64,000 bases of DNA from the NCBI RefSeq assembly GCF_002775205.1, contig NC_036447.1, positions 17,528,501 to 17,592,500 of the forward strand. The letters run 5' to 3'. Position numbers and translations under genes: made by a program. The stretch's first letter is position 1, and each line of letters begins with the position of its first letter. Below, piece after piece: positions 24,201-37,299 of the stretch. Source of the DNA: Xiphophorus maculatus (taxonomy: Eukaryota > Chordata > Actinopteri > Cyprinodontiformes > Poeciliidae). Under the pieces are notes generated by a model. It had not been told where the DNA came from. It saw nothing but the letters and a program-made list of their open reading frames with translations, and searched no databases.

Positions 24201-27200
24201 ACAGGAACAGTGAAATACGCGAGTCACAATTTGTCCTACTGTTCTTAAAATGATTATTTTACTGTAGTTATTTGTAAAAAAAAAAAAAAAAAAAAAGCGT
24301 TATATTTGTTTAAAAAAATGCTTGGGTATGAAAACAGGTTTTGTTTTTTGGTTTCAATGTAGAGTATTTAATTATGCAGTATAATAATTGTAAAAAAAAT
24401 AAATAAAGGTATCACGGGTTCTTTTCGGAACGCAACCCCCACGATAAACGAGGGTTCACTGTATTGTGTTTTCTCTACCTTGCATTCTGTATCTTTTTGT
24501 ATTTCTGCAGGTGGTTAACGTCGCCGGTATTTCCATTGGCACTGGTTTGTCGTTAACCTGCGATACGCTCATATCACAGGTACTGTTCTGAGCAGAGGTT
24601 GTTCTTTCACTTTATTTACGTAACCGAGTCAGTCCCAGCAGTTGCAGCTGGGTTCCCAGGTTTTCCTGGGATCCGCTTTGAAACAGCTCAGCGGTGAGCG
24701 TTTGGATCAAATTAGCTTTCCGGGATCTCCCACAGGGCTGCACAGTGGCGCAGTTGGTAGCACTGTTGCCTTGCAGCAAGAAGATCCTGGGTTCGATTCC
24801 CGGCCAGGGTCTTTCTGCATGGAGTTTGCATGTTCTCCCTGTGCATGCGTGGGTTCTCTCCGGGTACTCCGGCTTCCTCCCACAGTCCAAAAACATGACT
24901 GTCAGGTTAATTGGTTTCTCTAAATTCTCCCTAGGTGTGAGTGTGTGTGTGTGAATGGTTGTTTGTCCTGTCTGTCTCTGTGTTGACTGGCGACCTGTCC
25001 AGGGTGTACCCCGCCTCTGGAACGTAGCTGGAGATGGGCACCAGCAACCCTCCCGACCCCATTAGGGACAAGGGTGAACAGAAAATGGATGGGATCTCTC
25101 ACACCTTTTCTTGTTGCAGCAGTCGTGGTGTTTTAGCTGAACGTCTGTCTGCCTGTTTCGCGCAGACCTACGGGAGCGGTAACCTGAAGCGTGTGGGTGT
25201 GATTCTCCAGAGGGGGGTTCTGATTCTGCTGCTGGCCTGTTTCCCCTGCTGGGCCGTCCTCATCAACACTGAGCCCCTCCTGCTGGCTGTCAAGCAGAGT
25301 CCACAGGTTGCCAGGTTAGCTCTCTGCAGCACCACATGCAGGGTCACATAATGAATCCCTTTAATCAGCAATTGTTCTTTTTCAGCGTTACCATTTCTGT
25401 TTATTCATTACCTCTACCTTGCAAAGTTTGCAGAATCTCTTCTTTAACAGAAAAGGTCTGCGGTTCCCAAACCTTTTGCTTCTGACCTCTTGAAAAACCC
25501 TAACTGTCAAAGCCACTCAAATGATTAAATATTGTGGTTATTTAAAAAAAAATGTATTCCATCTTTTATTTTTGTTTTCTAGCAAATATTTAATCACAAA
25601 ACATGCAAATATGTTTATATAATTTTTATACAAAATCTACAGCTACTATTTGCAATCTATTACATGCAGCAAAACAAACCGATACTCAATCTTGTCACTT
25701 AATTTTTTGATGAGGAATGGAAATTAAAGTCTTGCAACAGGAGGAAATCTAATAAAACATTGGTACAAGATGCCAAAATATGTAGATTATGGGAGTCCCA
25801 CAAAAATAATAGATCTCCACAAAAAAAAACAAAACAATGAACGAGAATCATTTTATGGACAGGTTGCCAGTCCAGAAAATGCACATATAGTTGTATTGAA
25901 ACGCTACCTTTTTTTCTGGAAAGGAAGTAAGCAGATTTTCCATCACACTTTTTTCTTAGAAAAAAATTTTCTTCCTGTAAATTTATTGCATACAGCCATT
26001 TGTGAACAGTGAGCTTCTCTAGCAACAATCTTTTGTTGCTGCTTACCATTATTGTGGAAGGGGCCAGTGGCTGTCTGCAGTAAAGATGTCAAGGCAACCG
26101 GTATTCTCCATTATTACGCATGCCGCACCACAGCACTTTTGTGTTTCAAATCCTGATTTGAAACACAAATATGTTTCAATTTCTAAGAAACTAAATATTT
26201 TGTGTTTTATTCCCCAAATAATCAGAAATAATGAATAAAAATAAATCTCTCTGTTATTAATGAAAGCTCATAATATATGAGTCTTACTGTTTTAACTGAA
26301 TTATTGAAAAAAGTTGTGTTTTTTTTAAAACAATATTTCAATTTGTTGAGCTGTACCTGTCTGATGTTTTTATCTACAAATGTTGACTTGTTTTGCATAT
26401 TTGTCACGGTCACTCTTCTGCTCTCTTTTTTTTCCCACTTGAAGACTCTCGCAGATGTATGTGAACATATTCATGCCTGCTTTACCAGTGAGTTTCAGTA
26501 CTCAGTTCATTTAACAAGTTTGTTTCTGAAACTTAAAATACCTTACCTGTTCTTGAGTCACAATTACTAAAGCTTCATCTGTTGCAGGGAAGTTGTCCAG
26601 TTGCTTAGTCAGTAATCTTAGCGTTGTTCTTTTTACATGTCAAAGAAGCTTTAATGCAGCACTGTGTTATTTTCTTCAGGCTGCCTTCATGTACCAGCTG
26701 CAGGGAAGGTACCTCCAAAACCAGGTACGGTTTACTGAAGCACACAGTCCTAACAACGTTATTAAAATCAGAGTCTGTTTAATAAAAGTAACTCTAAGAA
26801 TACGTTGTGATGTTTACAGGGAATTATATGGCCTCAAGTTATAACTGGAGCAATCGGAAATGTCCTGAACGCAATAATCAACTATGTGTTCCTGTATCCT
26901 CTGAATATGGGTGTTGCGTACGTTTTTGAAAAGCTTCCATTAGTTTTATTATACTTGAATGGGCTTCTTTATGATCCTAATATCTTTTTTATGTTTTACC
27001 TTCCAGTGGGTCTGCAGTAGCTAATGCTATCTCCCAGTATGTGCTGGCTGTGATCTTGTTTGCTTACATTTGCCTGAAGGGTCTCCATAAGGCTACATGG
27101 GGAGGTCAGTTTATTACTGCTGTATTTGGGGACAATAAAAAGGCAGGGTTTTTTTGTTTTTGTTTTTGTTTTTTGTAGACTAAAAGTTTATTTTTGGCCT

Positions 27201-30200
27201 TGTCTGACAGGATCCTCTTTTACATGTTTGCAGTGTTCTATAGATAAAAAGTATAAAAATAAAAAAATGTATAATTTCTTTCAACAGTGGTTTTCCTATA
27301 GCCACCCTACAAGAAACAAGAAACACTTGATGTGCAGAACTAATACATAGTTGTGTTTATAATGAGATGTAACCAATTATGTGACTTTTGAACACTACTG
27401 GATACGTAGGATTATCTTCAGCGGGGTAAATGTAGAGGGAACTGGGTACAAATACATGCCACACTTTTCAAAATTTTATGTAGAAACATTTTTGAAACCT
27501 ATGTATTATATTCCCTCTACAAGACCTACAACATGACCTAAGAAGATATCTTCTTTGGTCATGTTGAGGATTGTGTTTGTAATCTGACAAAATGTGAAAA
27601 TGCTGAAGTTTAAAAACATTTTCCAAGGCCCTGATAATCCATTGATTAGTTTGTTTTTCAAACAAATAAATGAAAGGTTTTGACCCTCAGGTTGGTCGCT
27701 GGACTGCCTCCAGGAGTGGGGATCGTTCATCCAGCTGGCCATCCCCAGCATGCTGATGCTCTGTCTGGAGTGGTGGATCTTCGAAGTGGGAGGATTCCTG
27801 GCCGGAGTGATCAGTGAAGTCGAGCTGGGAGCAAACTCCGTCATATACGAGCTGGCGATTATTGCTTACATGGTAACTCCTCCAAGACTGTTCCCTCGTT
27901 CTGGAGTTTCTCTCATTTCAGTTTCACAGTAAATTAAAACATAGCTGAAACACTTTTTTTTTCTTTTTGAAATTGAAGTGCACATCTTCTTCTTCCAACA
28001 GTTTCCTTTAGGATTCGCTGCTGCTGCTAGTGTTCGTGTTGGAAATGCTCTTGGTGCAGGGAACATTGAACAGGCCAAGCTGTCCTGCAAAGTCCCCATA
28101 GTCTGTGCATGTAAGAACAATGCATGCAAATTTCACTCACCTCTGTTACATACAGTGTGTAAAACAAGCACTAAACACTCAACCAGATTTCTAAATATTC
28201 AGAGTTGTCTTTCGCTTATTTGATGTTTTTCAGTCATAATCGCATGTGTTGTCGGAGCAATTCTTGGTGCCTGCAAAGACATCATTGGGTACATTTTCAC
28301 CTCAGATCAGTAAGTGAAGCTATCAGATAACACTGTTAGCCTGCATCCCATTCCACTTGCCTGACTGCTTAAAGATTTACAGAAGTCAGTACACTCCATG
28401 CTAAATGTCAAATTTGTTGTTGGTGATGCCAAATTTAACAGAGCTAAAATAATTATTCAACTCATCTTTTTGGGTTCTATTCACCTTGTTGATGTTTTGT
28501 AACTTTTAAGTGTTTCCTTTACTACACAAAACATTGTGTTTCACTGTCCAAAAGATTTTGCTCCTTTTTATCTGAGTCTGTTTATCAGATTTTCTGCTTT
28601 TTTGACATGTTTTTTTACATATAAACTCATATACCGTATGCTTGTTTGTTTGTTTTTTCTTCCTGTAGAGATATTTTGTTGAGAGTTTCTGACGTCATGA
28701 TCATCTTTTGCTTCACACATCTGTGTGATGCTGTCGCAGTAGGTGATAGCTTCACTGCAGAATTTCAAACTACAGTAGTATTTGCATGTGAAAAATGTGA
28801 CTTGACCAAATCACCACGTCCTCCTGGAAGGGTGTTACTGGAGGTGTCCTCAGAGGAGCCGGTAAGCAGCTGATTGGTGCTCTGTGTAACCTGGTGGGCT
28901 ACTACTTCATCGGTTTCCCCATTGGCGTTTCCCTGATGTTTGCAGCCAAGATGGGGATTATAGGTAGGAAATCAGTCGCTGTGTGTTGTATTGAAATGAA
29001 CCGTTAACCTTCAGCTCAGCGCAAACTCTGTTGTCTTCTCTCCTTAATAGGCCTGTGGACGGGACTTACAGTCTGTGTGTTGATGCAGTCGATTTTCTTC
29101 CTCATATATGTGTCCAAGCTTAACTGGGAGAAGGCTGTAAAAGAGGTGATTAAAAGATTTACCCAATTAATCTGCAGCCATATAATTAGATAACGAAATG
29201 GGTTTGATTCTATCTTCTCTAGAGAGTAATCAATTGTATATTACCCACAGCAGTTGGCAGCTGGAGTAATCTCAATTTGGAGAATCGGGAAGGAAATCAT
29301 GGTGAAGTTAAACAGCTGCTTCCATTCAAAACTCCACCTCTGTCATGTAATACAGAGCTGCAGAAATTGGCTACCTATGCAATAAATGAAACTTGTCTCA
29401 TGGCGCTGTCTGCACATGATGGTAAAAGGAGTGAGAAGGAAAAATGCACACAAAATCCAAAATATATGTATTTTTTGCGCATCGCTGTGAGATGATCACA
29501 GCAAGGCTCTGAGGAATTGTGTTGCCTCTTTGAGCTGTTTTTTACGCTTTCCACCACGCTTCCTCTGATCTTCTTTGTCCTCTGCACTACTCATCACTGA
29601 AGACCAGTGCTTCTCTTAAATAAAGATGGTAGTTCACAAGATAAAGAGCATTTTACAATGAAACTATAGGCTTAAAAGTTTCATAGCTTCCCTCGGTTAC
29701 TAACCTGGTCTTTGCCTTCCTGCATTATTCCGTTCGATTCATTTGTCGCTAATTGCACAGTCTGGGCTTTCTCCCATTGACTTGGATGACCTCCATTAGA
29801 TTTCATAACGGGCCAATCAGCAAACAGAAGGAAAAGTTGTGAACAATGATGTTGATTTTTTTGCACGGTTTTACAATCATGATCTGCCTGTAGTTTTAGC
29901 AATGGCAGCGGAGGAAACTGAAGAAGCTGTTCAGTCTGTGTTGGCCACACGTCTAGGCTTCCTAGATTCCAAATACTGAATATTGTTTAACATTAACAGC
30001 TGTCTCGTTCGGCTCAGTACTTCTCTCTTAGCAAAGAAGGGTTGTTGTTTATAATGCAGGCAATTTCTGTTAAGCTTCATAATGTCAAACTGACTCATCA
30101 AAACAAATCACAGTCCAACGTTAGCAATTGGGTAACATTTCAAATTTTAACAGAACCCACGTCTCCAGGAAGTAATTGTTTCTAGTTAGGCGGGAGCCCA

Positions 30201-32567
30201 GACCCTCTGTACAAAGCAAACCGTAGTGCAAAGGAGTGGTTTTCACCAGGCTACTAAGTTTCCTAGACACTAGACTACATGTACAACGCCCTTCGTCACA
30301 TGCAGTTAACTGCTATAACAAGTCTGAGCATGGAGCAGAATATATTTGTTGTTATTGTCGTGGCATGAACATTGCGGTATGTTCGTCTTATCAGCTCTGT
30401 GAAATGTTTTGTTATTGGACCAAGAGGAGGATGATCATTCCTCTCTGATTTCATCATCAGACCCATGCCAGTCAATGTCACCCCAGGAAATGCTGACAAT
30501 AATGAAGTACCACAACAACTCCACAGACGTCTGTACATCCTCCAAACTGCCTGTGAAGTCTTGCATTACATCATGCATAGGAAGGGCACCGTAGAAATGC
30601 TCTTTCAGATCCTCAAAATACCATCCACATTCTATCAAGATGCAGTATTGATCAGCTGTTAGGGTGCGTTAGAGAGAGAGAGCAACTCTTAAAGGATTAA
30701 CCTGCACAGATGTGTGCAAAGCTTGCAGCATAAAAATATTGATAAGAAAATGATTTAAAAATACGATCCACACTTTTAACTAAAGCTCCATGTCTTTGCT
30801 CAGGCTCTTGTGAGGGCAGGAGTGCCGAGCAAAGAAGAAAAAGATATGACCAAGATGGAAAATTCAGGTGAGTTGGAAAACACAAATCTTATTATCACTT
30901 GTATAAGTTTGAGAACTTATACAAGTTCGAGAACTTGTATAAGTGATGTGTGGTGCTGTTTTTTTGTTGGACTGTCCTTTGAGCAAAAATAACATGGAAA
31001 TAATAATGTTTATACTTACAATGTCAATAGGAAGGGCTAGTTTTTGCACTTTTCCTGTCTGGATTTATGTGATCTGCGCGTGGAATTTCCGCTGCTAAAA
31101 GACACTTCAAGCAGAAATTACATTCAGCTGCATATAAGTTTTCAGGAAGATGTTAGTAACATATGGTTGAACCGCACTGAATGTGGTAAAGTTTTTCAGA
31201 TGTTACGCAAGCATTGGCTGTCGAACTTGTTCGTTATCCCATCTGTTACATTGTTAAACCCAACTTCCTGGCAGAGCGCCACCTCTCTCAGTGAAATTCA
31301 TTATAAATGGAAATTTTTAAACATAGTTTATTCAAATGTATTCAGTTGGGAAATCGCAAACGTGCGTAATCCTGATTTATTTTGTAGTTTGACCTGCTGA
31401 AATAAAAGCTGCGCTGTTTTTAGTAAATTGACTGTAGTTCGTGTACCCTAAATGCTGGGGATTAAATAAACCCTTTACATTTATTTAATCCAAAATTTTG
31501 ACCTAAATTGTATGCTTACACATTTTAAGTAAATCAAACGGTATCTATGTAGCACTTTTCTAGTGATACTCTATCACCCGAAGTGCTTTTACACTTAAGC
31601 CACAATTACCAAGCCGCACACAAACTTCTCCTTCCCTTCTGAAAAGATTGTTAGGCACATGGTGGATAATTTTCACATTATTGCTCTTCCCATTTGCACA
31701 TTTTTACAAATATGTAAATATTTTCAGGGACATTCTAGAATTTTCTTTACTAACTTAGAAAACATAAACAAAATAATCTGGTCATTTCTTCACCTATGCA
31801 ATATTCCACCTTTCTAGTTTTGGTGGTTTCATGCATAATATTCAGCAATGTTGACCCAGTTATAATCCATCAAGGAATCATTTTGTAGCTACTTTGACAA
31901 CTGACAAGTTAAGCTAGGTTTCTATGTAGGGAAAAGTGATTATCACTCTGACAGACAGTATCGACTAGCAGGAGATCTCTCATAGCTATTTTGATTTGAT
32001 TTAGAGTCATCATTTTTTATTTCAACTGGTCCAAACATATATGAGAGAATAAATTTGAGATTTGAAAAATTTTATTACTATTTCTGTCTTATGGAAACGT
32101 TTGATTACAAAGACAGATTTACTAATACAGAAAGGATCAAGTTCACGGGGTTTTTTTTACAGGTAAAACATAATAAGAAAGGGACAAAGTTTCAACATGT
32201 AGGTGGTGTAAATTGTCAAAGAAGAGAATTGAGCCCATAAAACGATCAAACTAGCACATTTGATAAGTGATTTCAAACTTATTTCTTTGAACTTGTGTCC
32301 TAGTATAAAATCTCTAAACCTAAAAACTAAATCTAAATTTCAGCCTGCAACCAGAGCCAGGTTGGTGTTGCAGCATCTCGTGATGAGGAGGACCATGTGT
32401 ACCAGGAGACCCATCCTTCAGAGCAGAGTAAACCCACCACCACAGTGGGGGACGTCCTGTCGGGGACTCAGCTGGTTTTATGGCGAGGGCTGGCGGTGCT
32501 AGTCATGTTCATCATCCTCGCTGCAGGAATTGTGGCCTCACACTTCCTCACTAAAATGCTGAAGTGA
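21234..32567 (+). CDS. slc47a1: Multidrug and toxin extrusion protein (MATE, SLC47A family)
   Basis: Proton/organic-cation antiporter of the plasma membrane, exporting cationic drugs and metabolites. Sixteen coding exons: 21234-21410, 23706-23807, 24511-24579, 25166-25314, 26445-26487, 26680-26724, 26820-26917, 27007-27104, 27691-27872, 28002-28110, 28234-28309, 28669-28738, 28831-28963, 29051-29145, 30804-30867, 32344-32567. They join in phase to 577 aa (human MATE1 is 570). Start is the ATG in AMDGPGKAA; the frame continues upstream without another ATG. Motifs: FKLAGPV, VISQLMIFMISF, GTGLSLTCDTLISQ, LEWWIFEVGGFLAG, RVGNALGAGN, GGVLRGAGKQ and a final hydrophobic helix. The two Glu in LEWWIFEV (about residues 287 and 292) correspond to the transport glutamates E273/E278 of human MATE1. 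A candidate AATAAA lies at 33334. Teleosts have several slc47a paralogues, so the exact symbol is uncertain. Confidence 0.93.
22320..22412. repeat. LINE-type 3' tail with (ATTCT)n
   Basis: A tail of the form gaaaataaaggatagataac is followed by about four ATTCT units, the usual end of fish non-LTR retrotransposons. The body upstream is too decayed to delimit. It lies in intron 1 of slc47a. Confidence 0.45.
22440..22680 (-). mobile_element. Tc1/mariner-like relic
   Basis: The plus strand holds cacagcatgatgctgacacc and atgatgtgaccaaagaaact, recognisable as the antisense of the middle of a Tc1-type transposase. No ends seen and heavily mutated; lies in slc47a intron 1. Confidence 0.6.
23021..23058. 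repeat. Two-copy 19-bp tandem duplication
   Basis: The unit gattttagcttgattccct is followed directly by a copy with one change (gactccct). A local duplication in slc47a intron 1. Confidence 0.7.
23872..24461. mobile_element. pogo/Tigger-like non-autonomous DNA element
   Basis: Starts CAGTGAACCCTCGCTATAAC and ends GATAAACGAGGGTTCACTG, an inverted pair flanked by TA on both sides (the expected target duplication). The inner text (cacggcctcgctgcttcgcg) is familiar from fish Tigger-type elements. About 590 bp with long poly-T and poly-A runs and no transposase frame. It is inserted in slc47a intron 2 and does not touch splice sites. Confidence 0.8.
24735..25093 (+). mobile_element. tRNA-derived SINE
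   Basis: The head is a tRNA-like promoter: an A-box-like region in gtggcgcagttggtagcact and the B box ggttcgattcc at about 24791. Then comes the body typical of a very common fish SINE (tgcatggagtttgcatgttc, gtccaaaaacatgactgtca, cctgtccagggtgtacc). It ends in gaaaatggatggga. Nearly full length and little decayed, so fairly young. Lies in slc47a intron 3. Confidence 0.85.
26138..26169. repeat. Near-palindrome, 15-bp arms and 2-nt loop
   Basis: Arms 26138-26152 (tttgtgtttcaaatc) and 26155-26169, with no mismatch. In slc47a intron 4. Confidence 0.9.
29902..29979 (+). other. Small open frame, unrecognised
   Basis: A 25-codon frame (MAAEETEEAVQSVLATRL, then GFLDSKY, stop) inside slc47a intron 14. 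It has a good Kozak context (agcaATGgca) and a coding look, but no family I know. It may be a first-exon relic of an inserted gene or repeat, or chance. Confidence 0.15.
30894..30947. repeat. Three-part inverted repeat (X / X-reverse / X)
   Basis: acttgtataagtt (30897-30909), its reverse complement (30914-30926), then the forward unit again within 30931-30944. The middle and last units pair over 14 bp with a 2-nt loop (30915-30928 with 30931-30944). In slc47a intron 15, just past exon 15. Confidence 0.9.
31535..31640. repeat. Dispersed repeat fragment
   Basis: Contains tctatgtagcacttttctag and cgaagtgcttttacac, a phrase pair common in dispersed fish repeats. Family not assigned; lies in slc47a intron 15. 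Confidence 0.4.
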
Positions 32568-32768
32568 TCCCTCCTGATGGTGTCAAGGTGGCGGTCAAAT
32601 TCATGAGTGTTGGGGGTCTGATGGGACAAAGTTTGGCTGCATCTTATTTTGGTTAAAATGGCCTCACTTTCTCTTGTGAACATCTCAGTCACATGCTGAA
32701 CAAATGTAAGTGAGGCCAAACCAAGCCAAACTTATTTTAGAAACATCAGATAAGTGTTTGCCGTTTTA

Positions 32769-32808
32769 CTCACACTTCCTCACTAAAATGCTGGAGTGAG
32801 CATTTTAG
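32769..32808. repeat. Copy of the slc47a coding end in its own 3' UTR
   Basis: 32769-32799 repeats 32537-32567 (the codons for SHFLTKMLK and the stop) with one base change. The copy is followed at once by the reverse complement of its inner part: 10-bp arms 32783-32792 and 32799-32808. Confidence 0.85.
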
Positions 32809-35800
32809 CATAAACTGTTTCAGTAAAAGCTGGTCTTTAACACTAATGAATGATAAGTCTCCAACATGTACTTGATTTTATTGTGTATTTTTAATTTTAT
32901 AAATTTGTTCTAAAATTGTTTTTTTAAATTAAGTGGTATGGAAGATGAGAGAGCTTAATGCTGCTGACGTTTATGAGGTTGATGCCCTGGATTGTAGTTT
33001 ACTTATTCTGGAACGTGTTAAAGATTTGGTGGACTGTCGTCAGTATTGCTGTCATACCAAAATCACTTAAAAGTTAAAAATTGCTATGCTTTGCATATTG
33101 CACAAGTAGCAAAGCAACTGTGCATTTAAAGAATGTGAAATAATTTAGCACACTTAAAAGTTAAATAGGGTAGTACATCCTCACTGCCCAGTTGAAACCA
33201 GGTTTATGAGTAGCAGCTTTGATAAGTTTTAATTATCACACACCACACAGGCTGTAAGGCATTTATAGAACCAGCATAGAGCGCATCTATATCATGTTGA
33301 AGATTGAGTGCATAAAATACAACCAAAGGTGGGAATAAAGTGTGTAACATAAATATGACTTGATGAACTGTAAACCTAACATAAAGAGTGCCTTAACTGA
33401 CAAAAGTATAGTTTTTATATTTTTTAGAGAGTGAGAGAGAATTATGATGTCTTCACTGTGCAATTGTTATGTTATTAATACAATGTCAAATTATTTTGTA
33501 CCCTTCTCCTGACTGGTATCTTTCTAGAGTAGGTAATCTTGTATAACCTTTCTAGAAATTATGGCTTCAACTAAAGCAAAAGACTTTATTTTGAATTATT
33601 AAAATTCACTATCACTGATATTAGGTGTGCACCCAAGAAAACTGAATGCTGAAATTCAAGTAAAGATTTCTCAACAAAGTATTAGCTTAACAATGTGGAG
33701 ACTTGTTCATCAGTTATTGCAAACATTTTATATTATTTGTACCAAAGGAATTGTTTCTCTTTTTTTTAGCTGAACTGTACAAGATAAATGACACATTAAA
33801 AGTGGAAAAAGTTTGAAGTGATTTTTTTATTGTCTTGTTTTTGAGTTTACGAAAATCTGGCTTTTTAATAACTGTTCATACTTTTCCATAGTGCAAGTTG
33901 AAGAGACACTGCATTAACTAAAAAATCAAAACACAGTGGCGTCTGTTTCTTGGCTTCTTTGGTAACCAGATGAACCTGTTTGGCCCCCAAAGTTCTGCTT
34001 TAAAGTACAAATATCTATAAGTACGTAAAAGTCAGATGGTCAGTCATTAACCAAATGCAAGACATTACACCTTAACTGTGGACAGCTGCAGCCAGTAAAG
34101 TGTCATGTGGTATGCTCAGTTACTGTATACCTAGGGGTAAATATATTCATATATGTGCATATAAAATAACTGTTCAATGCGTTTTTTGAAACGCAACACC
34201 TTTATTCTAAAGTTTTTGATAGTTGTCTTTTTTACATCAAGTAAACAGCGTTTGTGATTCTATGCCCATATTAAGAGCCAAATATTTTAACCATTTTCAT
34301 AAAAATCTATAACTGCAATTAAGTTTGTCTGGGCTAAAGCAGAGGAAAGCACATTTTCTAATAAGATCCTACATTTGACATTCTTTCCTACAAACAATTC
34401 TTCCAATGGCCACACCTTGAAAAACACAGACTAATCATAGAAAAATGTCTCCACATGCCTGAAAAGAAATACAATCCTGTTCTCCACTGACGCTGTTATT
34501 AAAGTCAGATCAGATTTTCAAGAAGCTAATCATGGATCATATATCCAGGTTAGGGTGAACGTCCACATTTTTCACCCTAGGACAATATAACAGTGATCAT
34601 CGATTTTAAAACAGGATATTTTTCATTTTTGCCTTAATAAGGCAACTGCTCCACTACATCTACCGCTCCAGCTTCTGTTTATCTTTATCGTTATTTTCTT
34701 CTTTGATTCCAGTCACAGTTTCTGAGGTTTGAATTTTTCAGCGATTTTCACAGCTGAAGTGTATTTTCATTTCTAAGAATTCTTCAGCTTGAAAGCCTCG
34801 TGCCTTGACTTGTCTTTGCCTTTGGAACCTCTGACAGCAACAGATTACATTTTCATTTTAAAGACTTCTTTAAACCACTTCAGTGTGGATAATGACTGGG
34901 CTGGCAGAATTTTAACCTTTTTTTTAGTTCTAGATTAGATTGCTTAAATTTTACTGTAATTACTTTAACATATAGTTTGTGATTTTTTTAAAAACACATT
35001 TCCTTTTGACTCATAAAACAGTTTGAATACCATTCTATATGCACTTATCTGTTTTAATGTTGTCATCATAGACATATAATTGCCTTTTGAAACTACTGTT
35101 GATAATGGTCTGGAAGGAAAAGTATTGATTTGTGGTTTGCGTTGTTGTTTGTTTGGTTTTTGTTTATATTGCTCTATATAGTTGGGTATTTACCAAAGGT
35201 TTTCCTAAAGTAACCATAAACCAAACCTGGTTGTAAAAGGCTGTTTAGGAAAGACCAAACTAAATCAGACCAACTTCTGTACAACTAAAATTTGAAGTGC
35301 AAGGCCTTACATGCTGTATCAGTTTGTGTCCAGTAGAGAGCACTGTGGCTTTGCAAATGGATATCTTCTCCCTAAGAAGTTTCAGAAGCTTCTGTGATTT
35401 GATCATTGTCAAATTTATTCAACTTTCACATGTTAGGACATCGTCCTACTAAGAAAAAAACTCAAAGATGCACTTCTGCTCATTGCCTCCTAAATCAAAA
35501 TGGGAAATTCGTTTGTTGTCTATTTTTGTGATTTAAACCCACTAAATGTTAAGTGCATAATTGCGAAAAACAAGGATGCATGGCAAATTTGGAAAGCATG
35601 GCACGCATTTGTTTTTAGTCCCTTTCACTGTACTAAAAAAGTCCACTACCTCCAGAGTCACTCTGTCTGTAAATATTGTCAACTTGTGTAATGTAATCTC
35701 AGTATAAATCCAGGGGGGCGTTCTTTGAGGATCTCAGAGGTTTGTGAGAAAAGTGAGTTAGATTGTAGAATATTCTAAGATAAGAAAAATCCAAAGCCCA

Positions 35801-35954
35801 GCATAACCCAGGGTTAAATCTAAATCTGATAGAAGAATATGCAATAATGTTGGTGAATGACACAAAAAAATAGGATTTACTATATATAATTAAAAAGCAC
35901 ATTTCTGATTTGGGTTTATAGCAAACCCTAGATAACACAATATCCATTTATATG

Positions 35955-36110
35955 GTTGATCCTGTGGTCAGAGGCTAGGTACACCCTGGACAATTCACCA
36001 AGCTATCCCCACCTGATAACACAGAGACACACAGGAGGAACAAACATGCACACGCACAGAAACCTAAATTTAATGTGACCAATTAACTCAGCTGTCACTT
36101 ATTTGATCAT
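35955..36110 (-). mobile_element. Decayed antisense SINE fragment
   Basis: The string gaggctaggtacaccctgga is the reverse complement, with changes, of the body of the SINE at 24735-25093 (cctgtccagggtgtaccccg). Older than that copy. Confidence 0.55.
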
Positions 36111-36848
36111 TTTTTATGCTGCATTTTAAACTCATGTCACCAAATATCTTTCGACAAAAACTTAATGCATGGTTCTTATCAGCTAACATTTATCACAGTC
36201 CAGACAGGCAAGACTTGACAATTGTAGTTGACATTCTGTTTTATTAAAGGGTAATGTGTCGTCAACAGCTCTAACTGTTTAACTACAGAAATAGGAGGAA
36301 ACAAATCTTTTTTTTGACCACCTTGTATCACAATAGGCTAAAAGTTAGTTATCTGCTAATTTACTATTAAGAGCTACAAATCTGATTAACCTCTTTAGAG
36401 CTGAATGAATGAAAATGTTAGATAGCTTAATAAGCAATGGGATATTTCTTAAGAGTGTCAGGGAGCAGATTGAAAGAGGCAGTAAAAGCAACCATAATTG
36501 CGCAAAAATAGCTTTAGAATTTTTGTAAGACCTCTAGGTATCTTGAACAATAGATCAAGAACAATTCACAAGGAAGTCGGACACTTGGGACGTTAACTAA
36601 AAAATGGGGTGTGGTCCAGGGCTTTTTGCGCATTATTGTTGACCATAACAGGGGGCATGAGAGTGCAAAGTTTTCCACTGCCTTTCATTCTAACAAACTG
36701 ACTTATTTTTCCATATATTTTGCATCCTCAGCGTCATGTCGTGATGAACAATTTGAACTGCTCGGTTAAACGTCTAAAGGTCACAATTAGCTGTCTTCAC
36801 TGCAACAATGAATAATCCACAGAAATGTTGCCCCTATTTTTCTTTAGG

Positions 36849-36891
36849 GGACTGCAAGAAAGTCTTCATGGACTTTCTTGCAGTCCATGAA
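36849..36891. repeat. Perfect hairpin with overlapping second inverted repeat
   Basis: 16-bp arms 36849-36864 (ggactgcaagaaagtc) and 36871-36886 with a 6-nt loop. A second pair (cttcatggac / gtccatgaag) overlaps its right half. Confidence 0.9.
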
Positions 36892-37299
36892 GTATCCAAC
36901 AATATATTTCAAACATGTTTCAACAGAACCCTCCATTTATGAGAACTGATAGGAGACGAAAATTTTCCACACTAACGCAAATGCAGTTCCTCAACGAGTC
37001 TGTAAAATATCGCAACCAATGGGCGTGTTTTCTGAACACGGTCCAGATGTTATAAGCTGAATTAAAAATGCATTTAGCAATGGGGCATTCAGCAACACGG
37101 GGGACTTCTGCAGAATTTCATCTCCTGTCTCATGCCATCTTAAAGTAAGTTTGCAACTTTCCTCATTTTGTTGATGTTTTTTTTCTCTTGTTCCTACACC
37201 ACTTCTGCGCGTCTCAGCCCACAAAGAGTTTTATTTGTCATCTCTAAATAGCTAACAAATCTGCAAACATCGATGTACGGACGTTATTTTAAACGCACC

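Noticed and set aside
30435-30638. Minus-strand frame with SISWGDIDWHGSDDE, reminiscent of CDK5RAP3-type WGD motifs
   Set aside because: Only a short low-complexity likeness, with no neighbouring exons or splice structure.
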